In this document: positions 28,454-36,516 of the stretch, one piece after another
Numbering within the stretch: position 1 is the stretch's first letter
Layout: the number at the start of each line of letters is the position of its first letter
Assembly (NCBI GenBank): GCA_964350585.1
Contig: CAYGKC010000001.1
Span: 1-64,000 of the forward strand
Reading direction: 5' to 3'
Source: JBAYJM01 sp964350585
GTDB taxonomy: Bacteria > Patescibacteriota > Patescibacteriia > 2-01-FULL-39-33
DNA: 64,000 nt
The notes under the pieces: generated by a model
Told to the model about the DNA's origin: nothing
Seen by the model: only the letters and a program-made list of their open reading frames with translations
Databases searched by the model: none
Translations under genes and position numbers: made by a program

Positions 28454-29032
28454 CTATTTTCCTAAAATTTTTAATGCTTGCCTTATCTTTTCACCAGCAT
28501 CATCTGATTTGCAGTTTGCAAGAGCCTCTTTGGCTTGGGCAGGCTGATAACCCAAGGCAATTAAAGCTTCGAGCGCATCGCCAAATTCACTATTCCAGTC
28601 AGCATCAACAGTTTCGACATTTCCTAATTTATCCTTTAAACCCACTACAATTTTTTCTGCTGTCTTAGGGCCTAGTGAAGAAACTTTACAAAGTAACTCA
28701 AAATTTCCGGTCTGAACCGCTTTTGTCAAATCTTCAATTTTAGCTTTTCGTAAAATATCCATTGCGCTCCTTGGGCCAATGCCGGAAATTGTATTCAGCA
28801 ATTCAAAAAAATTAAGTTCGTTTTGAGATTTGAAACCATACAAGTCCAAAACAGTTTCAGCAACCTGAGTAAAAACAAATAGTTCTATTTCTTGTCCGAA
28901 TGGATTTTCCGAAATAATCCTATCCTGCACAAATACTTTATAACCTACACCGCCGACATCAATAATTACAAAATTATCCTTTTTTAAAAGATTTGATTTA
29001 TAGATAAGTTTTCCGCGAAGGTATGAAATCAT
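28454..29032 (-). CDS. ruvA: Holliday junction branch migration protein RuvA
   Basis: The 192-residue protein starts with the OB-fold domain (MISYLRGKLIYK, VIIDVGGVGYKVFV). Two helix-hairpin-helix motifs follow (LLNTISGIGPRSA, LLCKVSSLGPKTAEKI), and the small C-terminal domain that contacts RuvB ends in the UBA-like ALIALGYQPAQAKEAL. The size is normal for RuvA, which forms tetramers on Holliday junctions. ruvB and ruvC are not next to it. Confidence 0.95.
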   Translation of the reverse strand: MISYLRGKLIYKSNLLKKDNFVIIDVGGVGYKVFVQDRIISENPFGQEIELFVFTQVAETVLDLYGFKSQNELNFFELLNTISGIGPRSAMDILRKAKIEDLTKAVQTGNFELLCKVSSLGPKTAEKIVVGLKDKLGNVETVDADWNSEFGDALEALIALGYQPAQAKEALANCKSDDAGEKIRQALKILGK

Positions 29033-29140
29033 TAAGTTAATTTTCTAATTTCCAATTTCTAAATAATATTTAATAAAAAATATAATTAAACTAAATAAAG
29101 TATACCAGTAAATGAGAAAAAGCTGAATATTCAACGTCTA

Positions 29141-29169
29141 TTGACAAAATATCAAAAGTATGCTATAAT
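29141..29169 (+). promoter_or_regulatory. Consensus promoter of the 29252 gene
   Basis: TTGACA (29141-29146), a 17-bp spacer and TATAAT (29164-29169), with TGC before the -10. All twelve hexamer bases match consensus, so strong expression is expected. Confidence 0.85.
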
Positions 29170-29251
29170 TAATAGTTGCACATTAACACTAAGAACACTA
29201 AGAAAAAGCAGCCAAAGCTGCTTTAAAAGGCCATAAAAGGGAGAAATGAAC

Positions 29252-29866
29252 ATGAAAAAGAGCGCATCAGTAGTATTGGCAGTATTGGTAGTATTGTTCG
29301 CCGTCACCGCCATGGCCACCACCCTGCTAAGCGAGGAACAATTCCTTGGCAAAGCAAAGGAAGGATTCGAAGAATCCTTCTACGAGTCCGAAGGGACCTG
29401 GCTTTGGTCGGGGAAACTCACCCTGAACAAAGCTGACCGAGGGGTAGATTTCTACCTCATCGGAAAGGAAGAAGGGGGCCTCCGAGAGCCAATTACGTCA
29501 GTGGACGAGTTGGCAAAGACCTTGGGCTTCCGCTCCCAAGGGAAAAAAGTCCCCACTTGCTTCGTCGCGTGGCGTGACGAAAACGGCGACTGCTTCATGG
29601 CAGTCAACGCCAACCTCGGGGGCTACGAAAAAAGCCTCCTGTGGCAAATCCAGCCGCAGGATCAGGAACGGTGGACAGCGTGGGACACCGACACTATTGG
29701 AACTGCGACGAAGACCTGGGTGAAATCGGACGAACCGGTCTTCACCCTCATCAAATTCGGGAAGATCGGCGACGACCCGAGTTGGATGAAGAATATTCTC
29801 TACAACCTCATCCAGTTGAGAGTTGGAGAGAATTTCGAGGAGGTCGAACTTCTCGAACTCAAGTAA
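29252..29866 (+). CDS. Hypothetical secreted protein with GC-rich codon use, single-gene unit
   Basis: The protein of about 204 residues has a clear signal peptide (KKSASVVLAVLVVLFAVTAMA). The mature part has Trp-rich segments (GTWLWSGKL, WKSD-type strands) and a single pair of Cys. I chose ATG 29252 because GGGAG lies 8 bp before it. An ATG two codons upstream has only 2 bp. Codons are much richer in G and C than in flanking ruvA and the U32 gene, which suggests transfer or strong-expression codon bias. It has a perfect promoter and a strong terminator. No family recognised. Confidence 0.65.
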   Translation: MKKSASVVLAVLVVLFAVTAMATTLLSEEQFLGKAKEGFEESFYESEGTWLWSGKLTLNKADRGVDFYLIGKEEGGLREPITSVDELAKTLGFRSQGKKVPTCFVAWRDENGDCFMAVNANLGGYEKSLLWQIQPQDQERWTAWDTDTIGTATKTWVKSDEPVFTLIKFGKIGDDPSWMKNILYNLIQLRVGENFEEVELLELK

Positions 29867-29879
29867 CCGCTCGCAACAC

Positions 29880-29914
29880 GCGCGAATCCAGAACATCGGA
29901 TTCGCGCTTTTTTT
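29880..29914 (+). terminator. Intrinsic terminator of the 29252 gene
   Basis: A perfect 10-bp stem (GCGCGAATCC/GGATTCGCGC) is followed by seven Ts. Confidence 0.93.
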
Positions 29915-31238
29915 ATTGGGAAATTTTTTTTAATTCTTTTCTAATCAATCCCCGATCAATTTTTATATTTTTTGAAATTTTGAAAGAGTAGGTTTTATCT
30001 GTTCCGCCATGCACTTCCTGGAATTTATCTCCGCTTTCATCTTTGAACTCTTTGATTTTTATTTTATGGCAATTATCCGGAGTAAGCAGTTCAAAAGTCT
30101 CGCCGGCCTTGAGCATATTATGCGCCTTAAACCAAACAATTTGTTGTTTTACTTTATTAATTTTCTGATTTTTTGTCATCCCGGGCTTGAGCCTGGATCC
30201 AGACTCCTGGATTCCCGCCTTCGCGGGAATGACAGAAGTAGCAGAGATTATTTCTCCCACAAACTGCCAATCGCTTTTCATTTTTGAGGTTGTAAATTCC
30301 TGCCTTTTAATTCCTTCATCGCCAAACAAAAAACCGGTCGTATATCCCCTATTATCGACTTTCTGCAATTCTAGATTCAATTTTTTTACGGCGGACTTAT
30401 TTTTTTGCTTTAAAGAGATTATCGCCTGCCGATATGCTTTAGTCACTACGCTTACATAATAATGGCTTTTTGTCCTGCCTTCGATTTTAAAGCATTTCAC
30501 TCCCGCCTTCGCTAACTGATCCAAGTATTGGATCAAACATAAATCTTTAGAATTTAAAATATAAATTCCCTTCTCATCTTCTTCCAAAGGAATCATCATT
30601 CCCGGCCTAAGAGGCTCTTCCATATACAATTTATAATCCCACCGGCAAGGCTGAGTGCAAAGACCTTCATTGGCGCTTCTTTCATTAAGCCATGCTGACA
30701 AATAACATCTGCCGGAATAACTCATGCACATAGCGCCATGGACAAAAACTTCCAATTCCATTTTAGGAACTTGCTTATGGATTTCTTTTATGTCTTGAAG
30801 TGATGCTTCCCTTCCCAGAATAATTCTTTTAACTCCGTTCTTGTGCCAAAATTTTACAGCTTCAACATTTAAAACATTCATCTGCGTCGAAAGATGGACT
30901 TCAATTCCGGGCAGATGTTTTTTAACTAACATCAAAAATCCTGGATCTGAAATTATTATGGCATCAGGATTCAATTTTTTTACTTTTTTTAAAAAATCCG
31001 GCAAAAGCGCAATCTGCTTGTTATGGGCAAAAATATTTATGGTAATATAAATTTTCTTTTTTAATTTATGAGCATGCTCTATGCCTTCTTTTAAAGATTC
31101 CAAATCAAATCCCGTTTTTGCCCTCAAAGAGAAATCGGGCAAACCCAAATAAACGGCGTCAGCTCCGTAGGCGAAAGCGTACTTAAGACGAGTTAAATCT
31201 CCTGCCGGAGATAGTAGCTCCAATTTGAGTATTGACAT
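29913..31238 (-). CDS. U32 family peptidase-like protein (TrhP/YegQ-like tRNA hydroxylation protein)
   Basis: The 441-residue protein starts with ELLSPAGDLTRLKYAFAYGADAVYLG and has the family motif EVFVHGAMCMSYSGRCYLS followed by GLCTQPCRWDY, whose Cys are thought to bind an Fe-S cluster. IEGRTKSHYYV comes later. U32 proteins of this type act in tRNA uridine-34 hydroxylation (TrhP) or rRNA hydroxylation (RlhA) in E. coli, though they carry a peptidase name. Residues about 334-354 (VIPAKAGIQ...RLKPGMTK) come from a GC-rich palindrome inserted in frame in the C-terminal barrel, an unusual feature. Confidence 0.85.
   Translation of the reverse strand: MSILKLELLSPAGDLTRLKYAFAYGADAVYLGLPDFSLRAKTGFDLESLKEGIEHAHKLKKKIYITINIFAHNKQIALLPDFLKKVKKLNPDAIIISDPGFLMLVKKHLPGIEVHLSTQMNVLNVEAVKFWHKNGVKRIILGREASLQDIKEIHKQVPKMELEVFVHGAMCMSYSGRCYLSAWLNERSANEGLCTQPCRWDYKLYMEEPLRPGMMIPLEEDEKGIYILNSKDLCLIQYLDQLAKAGVKCFKIEGRTKSHYYVSVVTKAYRQAIISLKQKNKSAVKKLNLELQKVDNRGYTTGFLFGDEGIKRQEFTTSKMKSDWQFVGEIISATSVIPAKAGIQESGSRLKPGMTKNQKINKVKQQIVWFKAHNMLKAGETFELLTPDNCHKIKIKEFKDESGDKFQEVHGGTDKTYSFKISKNIKIDRGLIRKELKKISQ
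30174..30234. repeat. GC-rich palindromic repeat inserted in frame in the U32 gene
   Basis: The element has inverted ends (TGTCAT...ATGACA) and internal palindromes (CTGGATCCAG, CCCGCCTTCGCGGG). It is far richer in GC than its host gene. Translated, it gives the phrase VIPAKAGIQ, known from dispersed palindromic repeats in many bacterial genomes. Confidence 0.8.
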
Positions 31239-31260
31239 AAATCTAAATATGTTCTATTAT
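31232..31260 (+). promoter_or_regulatory. Promoter of the candidate RNA gene
   Basis: TTGACA (31232-31237), a 17-bp spacer and TATTAT (31255-31260). It starts inside the 5' end of the U32 gene on the other strand. Confidence 0.75.
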
Positions 31261-31266
31261 CCACTT

Positions 31267-31470
31267 TACGAAAAACAGGAGAGTTAAGATGGTGAAACAA
31301 ATCACTTTGGAAAAAGCTTATGAAATCATAAGCCAAATCTCTCCTGTTAAAATAGGGGGGAAGAAAAAGGTACTCACGGCCGGGCCGGAGAGGAAGGCTT
31401 CCAGCGGGTGAAGCCTGAGGTCGACAAGAGCGATATTCCGTCATGGAGTAACGAGCTTGCCGGCCTCTTT
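31267..31470 (+). ncRNA. Unidentified structured small RNA (about 200 nt)
   Basis: A near-consensus promoter precedes a segment with much pairing potential. A 10-bp stem AACAGGAGAG (31274-31283)/CTCTCCTGTT (31340-31349) encloses the hairpin GCTTATG/CATAAGC. Then GGCCGG near 31379 can pair with CCGGCC near 31448-31453, enclosing the hairpin AGGCTTC/GAAGCCT. The T-rich CTCTTTTATTTCTTCTTTTT follows as a likely terminator. I compared it from memory with 4.5S, 6S, tmRNA and RNase P RNA and saw no match. A 40-codon frame lies inside it (31289-31411), so a peptide-coding mRNA is the alternative. Confidence 0.5.
31289..31411 (+). CDS. Possible 40-aa peptide within the structured RNA
   Basis: ATG 31289 has AGGAG 7 bp upstream and opens a 40-residue frame (start MVKQITLEKAYEII, end RKASSG, Lys-rich). 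The ribosome binding site is inside the 10-bp stem of the RNA and would be masked. Coding is uncertain because the stems alone would explain the sequence. No family recognised. Confidence 0.25.
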   Translation: MVKQITLEKAYEIISQISPVKIGGKKKVLTAGPERKASSG

Positions 31471-32423
31471 TATTTCTTCTTTTTAGTATTTCTATTAATT
31501 CTAATAAGTCCTGAAAAAGGCGTAACTTTTATACCCTTATCCTCCAGCTTGTCCAAGAATTGATTTACTCCCAATGAGTCAGAGGAAATGTGTCCTGCAA
31601 TTATTACGTTTACATGATACCTTTGCGCTTCTCTTTTGTGCTCTTCCGACATATGCATACCGATAATTGTTCCTATGCCAACTTGCGCCATAATTTCATA
31701 CAAGTCTTTTGAATTTGATGTTCCGCCGGTAATTTCTGTCAAAGCTATTTTGCCGGCATAATTCTCTTCATGTCCTACATAAATTTTCGGGCCGGCTTTT
31801 CTTTTGATTCCCTCTTGATACTCCGGCACTGTCTCGAGAAGATCCACTATCTCGCCCACTGTCTCCGGATTTTTCTTTTTTATCAAATTATTTAAAAAAG
31901 AAGCCGCCATATTATCACAGACAGTATGAAAACATGCGAAGTTAATATCCAACAACCTGGCAACATCAACACTTCTAAAATGATTGATAGGAGATAAGCC
32001 TCTCGCCACTTCCGAAATCCTTTCTTTTGTCATCGACTGGGCAATATTGATTGGAATACCTTCCTGAGCCAAGACTTCCGCTTGAAGATGCATTACATCT
32101 CCCAAATCCGCCAAAGCAACTCCTTCCGGATGATGGGCAATAACCGTATCATATCCAAGCATCTTTGCTGCAATAATTTCTTGGGCTTCAATATCAATGC
32201 CGACAAGCACCTTTTTAACTTCCTTGCCATTATTATACAAAATTCTCGTATCAGAATAAGGATTATGGAGTTTTTCCATATCAAAATACTTTCTTTGTTT
32301 TTCACTCAAAGCATTATATTTATCATTCACTCTTTTGATATATTTCTGGACTTTCTCCTTTCCTCGAAGGTCATGTTCCGATCCAAGTTTGATAGCTAGC
32401 TTATAAATTTGTTCTAAATTCAT
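31470..32423 (-). CDS. Nif3-like/DUF34 family protein
   Basis: The 317-residue protein shows the Nif3 family motif VIAHHPEG (metal-binding His) near residue 95 and, late in the protein, IIGMHMSEEH and VIIAGHISSDSLG, in the place of the usual C-terminal metal-binding GH and E. Family members bind two metal ions; proposed roles include GTP cyclohydrolase-like or metal-chaperone activity, none proven in general. The C-terminus is very basic. It is followed on the opposite strand by the candidate RNA gene. Confidence 0.8.
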   Translation of the reverse strand: MNLEQIYKLAIKLGSEHDLRGKEKVQKYIKRVNDKYNALSEKQRKYFDMEKLHNPYSDTRILYNNGKEVKKVLVGIDIEAQEIIAAKMLGYDTVIAHHPEGVALADLGDVMHLQAEVLAQEGIPINIAQSMTKERISEVARGLSPINHFRSVDVARLLDINFACFHTVCDNMAASFLNNLIKKKNPETVGEIVDLLETVPEYQEGIKRKAGPKIYVGHEENYAGKIALTEITGGTSNSKDLYEIMAQVGIGTIIGMHMSEEHKREAQRYHVNVIIAGHISSDSLGVNQFLDKLEDKGIKVTPFSGLIRINRNTKKKK

Positions 32424-32499
32424 ATTTTATTTATGATTATTAATTCAATAATCCATATTCTCACTTCTGCTTTTGTTTGTCAATTTAGCAAGAGATCCA

Positions 32500-35400
32500 T
32501 TATATTTTTTTAACTACAATTTTTATATTTTCACCGTTTAATTTGACTTCCGGCGCTTCTGTTTCTTGCTGGACAAATTCCTCGCAAATAGTATTTTTCT
32601 TTAATTCCTCATTATATTTTGCAGAAGAAATAGTCTTGTTAATCACTTCAGATGAACTTTGCCAATAAACTTTTACCTTATCATTAATGCTAAGGCCTTG
32701 CTGTTTTCTAATTTCGTTTATTGTTCTGATCAATTCCCTTACCATTCCTTCCAGTTTTAGCTCTTCGGTCAAAACTAGATCCAACTCTACCTTATCGCCT
32801 TCACTAGCAGTGACTTCTTTCACATTCACCTCTTCCTTAATCAAATCAAAATACATCGCTTCGTTTTCTTTAAACTTAAAATTAGCGTTTGGAAATTTAA
32901 GCGAAGCGAGAGGTTGTCGAATTTTTATTCCGTTTTCTGATCTCGCAGCCAAACCCATTTCAACTATTTTTCTAACATTTTCCATTTGTAATAAAATTTC
33001 ATCATCAGTCTTGCCTGCCTTGGGCCATGATTCCAAATGAACTGATTCCTTTTGCGAACATATCTGCTTATATAAATATTCGGATATAAACGGCACAAAA
33101 GGAGCCATAATTTTTGACAATTCAATCAAAGTAAACTTAAACACGGCTAATGCTTCTTTTTTCTCCGATTCACTTCCTAATTTCAATCTGTCTCTTGATC
33201 TTCTAAGCCACCAAGTGGAAAATTCGTCAATAAAATCTTGAATCGGCCTGACTGATCTGGGCAAATCGTAAGATTCCATATTTTTGGTAACTTCAGCAAT
33301 CAATGCATTCAGCTTGGCAAACAGCCATTTATCCAAAATATTTTTTGGCGATAATTTTTCTACACTAATATTTTCGGTTTCATACATTTTATAGAAATTT
33401 AAAATATTGCCGATAAGCATAACGATCTTTTGCAAGGATTCTTTTACTCCGGCTTCGGAAAAATTCATATTTTCCGCTGACATAACCGGCGACGACAATA
33501 AATAATATCTCAGCGCATCTGCGCCGTATTTATCCATGACTATTTCCGGTTCAGGATAATTCTGCAATCTCTTGGACATTTTTTTTCCATCCTCGGCTAA
33601 AACAATTCCGTTTGCTATGACATTGGTAAAAGCTCTATTGTCTTTTATTGCTGATGCAATGACGTGCAGATAATAGAACCAAGCTCGTGTCTGATCAACT
33701 CCCTCGGCTATAAACTGGGCCGGAAAACTGGCATCAAATTTTTCTTTGTTTTCGAAAGGATAATGCTGTTGTGCATAAGGCATTGACCCACTATCAAACC
33801 AAGTGTCTAAAACATCCGGGATACGCGACATTTTTCCTTCGCATTTTGGACAAGTTAAATAAAAGTCATCTATCACGTCTTTATGAAGATCAAGCACTTT
33901 GCCATTTTCCATTAGATAGAAATTGCTTGTCTTCATATAATCAATTCCTTCCCAAACGCAATATTCATCCAAATCACAATCTGTCAACGCCTTATGAATA
34001 GCCGAATTTATTCCGCCATGACTGACTAAGAGAATGTTTTTCCCGGAATATTCGCTTATTATTTTCTTTAATAAATTTCTTGCCCTTTCCACCACATCTG
34101 CTCGCGACTCGCCATTGCCGGCGAATTTAAAAACAAATTTTTCTTTTTGCGATAGATCATTATAACCTTCCCATTTTTTTCTTTCCCATCCGTTCCAATC
34201 ACCCCAGTTATATTCATCGGCAAGCTCTTCAACCGTAATATCCAACTTTAAATTGTCACCTAAAATTTTTGCGCTCTCCTGAGTTCTTTTTGTTGGTGAT
34301 GCCAATATCAAATCAAATTTTTCACCTTTTAAATTTTTAGCCATGGCCGTCACTTGCTTCTTTCCTTCTTTTGTAAGGCCGTAACTATCATAACCGCAAG
34401 TGTTGATATTCAATAAATTTTTTTCACTCTCACCGTGCCTGACAAAAGTTATTTTGGTAATTTTTTTCTCTGATTTCATCCTCAAATCTTCAATGGATCC
34501 CAAAACCTCCTGATGCCCGCAAGCACATTTCCAAATAGGCATTACAGAGGCCCAAAATCTTTGGCGTGAGATAGACCAATCACGCGCGCCTTCCAGCCAT
34601 TTGCCGAATCTGCCTTCTTTGATATGTTCCGGCGACCAATTAATATCTTTGGCGTATTTAATGGCCTTAGGCTTTACATCAGTAACCTTCACAAACCAAG
34701 ACGAAGTTGCGTAGTTAATCAAAGGCGTATCACATCTCCAACAGTGTGGATAGCTATGCTCGTATTTTTCTTTAGCAAATAATAAATTTTTTTCAGCCAA
34801 GTATTTGATAATTTCGACATCAGTCTTTTGCGTATCATCAGCCGGTTTAACATTCAAACCTTTAAAATCAGAAACCTCATCGGTAAATAATCCTCCCATT
34901 GTCACATTTTGAATCATTGGCAAGTTTTTTTCTTTGCCCAAATTCATATCATCTTCACCGAAAGCCGGAGCAATATGCACTACCCCTGTACCATCTTCTG
35001 TTGTTACAAAATCAGCCGTTACAATAGAATACAAATTTTCTGCATTTTTGATTTTGGATTTTGCCTCTTCATTTTCATAATAAGGGAAAAGTGGCTTGTA
35101 TCTTTTGCCGACTAATTCTGAGCCTTTAAACTCTTTTGCAATTACATATTCTTGACCAGCAAAAAACTTCTCAACTAAATTTTTAGCGACTATAAACCTT
35201 ACCAAAGCATCTGTTTTCTCATCCTTTTTCTCTACTATTACATACTCGACATCTTCTCCCACAGCCAAAGCTACATTAGCGGGCAGTGTCCATGGAGTGG
35301 TCGTCCAAGCCAAAACAAAAGTTTTTTCTCCTCCCCTTTCGAAGAGGAGGCCGGGGAGGGGTTCTGAGACCAATTCGAATTTTGCCGTAACCGATAAATC

Positions 35401-35997
35401 CTTGATGTCTTTATAACCTTCGCTTACCTCTTGCTGTGACAGTGTTGTCTCACATCTTGGACAGACATGCATTGATTTATATCCTTCATAAATCAAACCG
35501 CGATCATAAAGCTCTTTAAAAACCCACCACACGCTTTCCATATATTCCAAATCCATTGTTTTATATGCATTTTCCATATCAGCCCATCTGCCAAATCTGC
35601 CAATTGTTTTTTTCCAAACTTCTACGTATTGGAGAACTTTCGATCTGCAATAGGCGTTAAACTTTTCAATGCCGTATTCTTCAATATCTTTTTTACTTTT
35701 AAAACCAAGTCCCTTTTCAGCAATATTTTCAATTGGCAATCCATGACAATCCCAACCCCAACGTCTTTCTACGTAATAACCTTTCATTGTCCAATACCTC
35801 GGCACAACATCCTTCATAACACTTGCAACCAAATGTCCGTAATGCGTAGTTCCGGTGGCAAAAGGCGGTCCATCGTAAAAATTAAATACCGGGCCACTCT
35901 TTGTAGCCTCTAAAGTTTTTTCAAAAATTTTATTCTCTTCCCAGAATTTCTGGATTTCTTGTTCTCTTTCAGAAACAGAGTTGGATTTTTCGGACAT
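32500..35997 (-). CDS. ileS: Isoleucyl-tRNA synthetase with an inserted histidine-phosphatase domain
   Basis: The 1165-residue enzyme charges tRNA-Ile. The HIGH motif is read as HYGH (PPFATGTTHYGH), the editing domain has TTPWTLPANVALAV, and the second signature is KMSKRLQNYPEP. These point to the eukaryote/archaeal-like IleRS branch. Between GSIEDLR and DLHKDVIDDFYLTCPKC a complete phosphoglycerate-mutase-like domain is inserted (about residues 505-695). It has the catalytic RHG (FVRHGESEKN), a region like ASPTKRTQESA and a second His in LVSHGGI. It is followed by the usual RIPDVLDTWFDSGSMPYAQ. A second small insert (about 209-224) comes from a GC-rich palindrome. A T-box leader controls the gene. 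Confidence 0.95.
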   Translation of the reverse strand: MSEKSNSVSEREQEIQKFWEENKIFEKTLEATKSGPVFNFYDGPPFATGTTHYGHLVASVMKDVVPRYWTMKGYYVERRWGWDCHGLPIENIAEKGLGFKSKKDIEEYGIEKFNAYCRSKVLQYVEVWKKTIGRFGRWADMENAYKTMDLEYMESVWWVFKELYDRGLIYEGYKSMHVCPRCETTLSQQEVSEGYKDIKDLSVTAKFELVSEPLPGLLFERGGEKTFVLAWTTTPWTLPANVALAVGEDVEYVIVEKKDEKTDALVRFIVAKNLVEKFFAGQEYVIAKEFKGSELVGKRYKPLFPYYENEEAKSKIKNAENLYSIVTADFVTTEDGTGVVHIAPAFGEDDMNLGKEKNLPMIQNVTMGGLFTDEVSDFKGLNVKPADDTQKTDVEIIKYLAEKNLLFAKEKYEHSYPHCWRCDTPLINYATSSWFVKVTDVKPKAIKYAKDINWSPEHIKEGRFGKWLEGARDWSISRQRFWASVMPIWKCACGHQEVLGSIEDLRMKSEKKITKITFVRHGESEKNLLNINTCGYDSYGLTKEGKKQVTAMAKNLKGEKFDLILASPTKRTQESAKILGDNLKLDITVEELADEYNWGDWNGWERKKWEGYNDLSQKEKFVFKFAGNGESRADVVERARNLLKKIISEYSGKNILLVSHGGINSAIHKALTDCDLDEYCVWEGIDYMKTSNFYLMENGKVLDLHKDVIDDFYLTCPKCEGKMSRIPDVLDTWFDSGSMPYAQQHYPFENKEKFDASFPAQFIAEGVDQTRAWFYYLHVIASAIKDNRAFTNVIANGIVLAEDGKKMSKRLQNYPEPEIVMDKYGADALRYYLLSSPVMSAENMNFSEAGVKESLQKIVMLIGNILNFYKMYETENISVEKLSPKNILDKWLFAKLNALIAEVTKNMESYDLPRSVRPIQDFIDEFSTWWLRRSRDRLKLGSESEKKEALAVFKFTLIELSKIMAPFVPFISEYLYKQICSQKESVHLESWPKAGKTDDEILLQMENVRKIVEMGLAARSENGIKIRQPLASLKFPNANFKFKENEAMYFDLIKEEVNVKEVTASEGDKVELDLVLTEELKLEGMVRELIRTINEIRKQQGLSINDKVKVYWQSSSEVINKTISSAKYNEELKKNTICEEFVQQETEAPEVKLNGENIKIVVKKI
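35328..35361. repeat. GC-rich palindromic repeat inserted in frame in ileS
   Basis: The plus strand reads CTCCTCCCC...TTCGAAGAGGAGG...GGGGAGGGG, able to form nested hairpins (CCTCCCC/GGGGAGG, CCTC...TTCGAA...GAGG). It encodes the extra residues SEPLPGLLFERGG in the editing-domain region of IleRS, where related enzymes pass directly to the strand before AWTTTPWTLP. Confidence 0.6.
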
Positions 35998-36017
35998 ATA
36001 TTTATTAATTATTTCAT

Positions 36018-36188
36018 AAAAAAAACCGCAATGGATCCAAGAGCTCCTAATGGAGCGGTACCATCTCGGTTTATGCTTAATTACAGCTTTTACGGGCTTA
36101 CCCGATCGGTTCTACTTTTGCGCAATGCAATTTCTTCCGATTAGCTTCTATGGTGATAGCCATAGTCAAGCGCTTTTTTATATATTGT
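36018..36188 (-). promoter_or_regulatory. Isoleucine T-box leader of ileS with ultrashort Stem I
   Basis: On the minus strand the leader starts soon after the promoter with a tiny hairpin, CTATGG-CTATCA-CCATAG (36165-36148). Its 6-nt loop contains the Ile codon ATC followed by A. Downstream is the T-box sequence GATGGTACCGCTCC (36065-36052). The bulge TGGT fits the ACCA end of tRNA-Ile. A terminator stem (CCGAGATGG... with CCATTGCGG) and eight Ts (36025-36018) follow. Uncharged tRNA-Ile is expected to stabilise the antiterminator and turn on ileS. Classic leaders have a long multi-part Stem I. The short form with the codon in the end loop is known from actinobacterial ileS leaders, which act on translation. 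Confidence 0.85.
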
Positions 36189-36194
36189 ATTTAA

Positions 36195-36223
36195 ATTTTA
36201 ACAAAATTCCTAAAAATTGTCAA
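36195..36223 (-). promoter_or_regulatory. Promoter of the ileS T-box leader
   Basis: The minus strand has TTGACA (36223-36218), a 17-bp spacer and TAAAAT (36200-36195), preceded by TGT (extended -10). Confidence 0.8.
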
Positions 36224-36309
36224 AAAATTATTTTATATAAATTTAGAAAAAAATCAATGCTTCAGACTGTCTGAAGCATTGAATAAAAATTGACTTTTTT
36301 ATATAAGAA

Positions 36310-36492
36310 TTATTCTTCCCATTCAATAGCTCCAACGGCACATCCACCCATTGCTGTTTCAATATTTGTTTTATTGGCATCATAATCACCTTCCAATACT
36401 ATAGCTTTACCTTCTATTATTTTAAAAATTTCCGGACAAATTGATTCGCATGCACTGCAACCAACGCAATTTTCATTAATTTTAGGTTTCAT
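36310..36492 (-). CDS. Ferredoxin (single [4Fe-4S] type)
   Basis: The 60-residue protein has CVGCSACESICP (four Cys at residues 9, 12, 15, 19) and one further Cys near residue 50 in GGCAVGAI. This matches the one-cluster ferredoxins in which Cys 9, 12, 15 and 50 hold the cluster. The second disulfide Cys of that group is missing and the usual Pro after the last Cys is Ala. It carries electrons, with unknown partners. It sits after the response regulator gene on the same strand. Confidence 0.9.
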   Translation of the reverse strand: MKPKINENCVGCSACESICPEIFKIIEGKAIVLEGDYDANKTNIETAMGGCAVGAIEWEE

Positions 36493-36516
36493 TTTTTTAA
36501 ATTTATTATTCGTTGC

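Noticed and set aside
29498..29896. 132-codon frame antisense to the 29252 gene
   Set aside because: Long antisense frames are expected in GC-rich coding sequence. The sense frame has a signal peptide, promoter, ribosome binding site and terminator.
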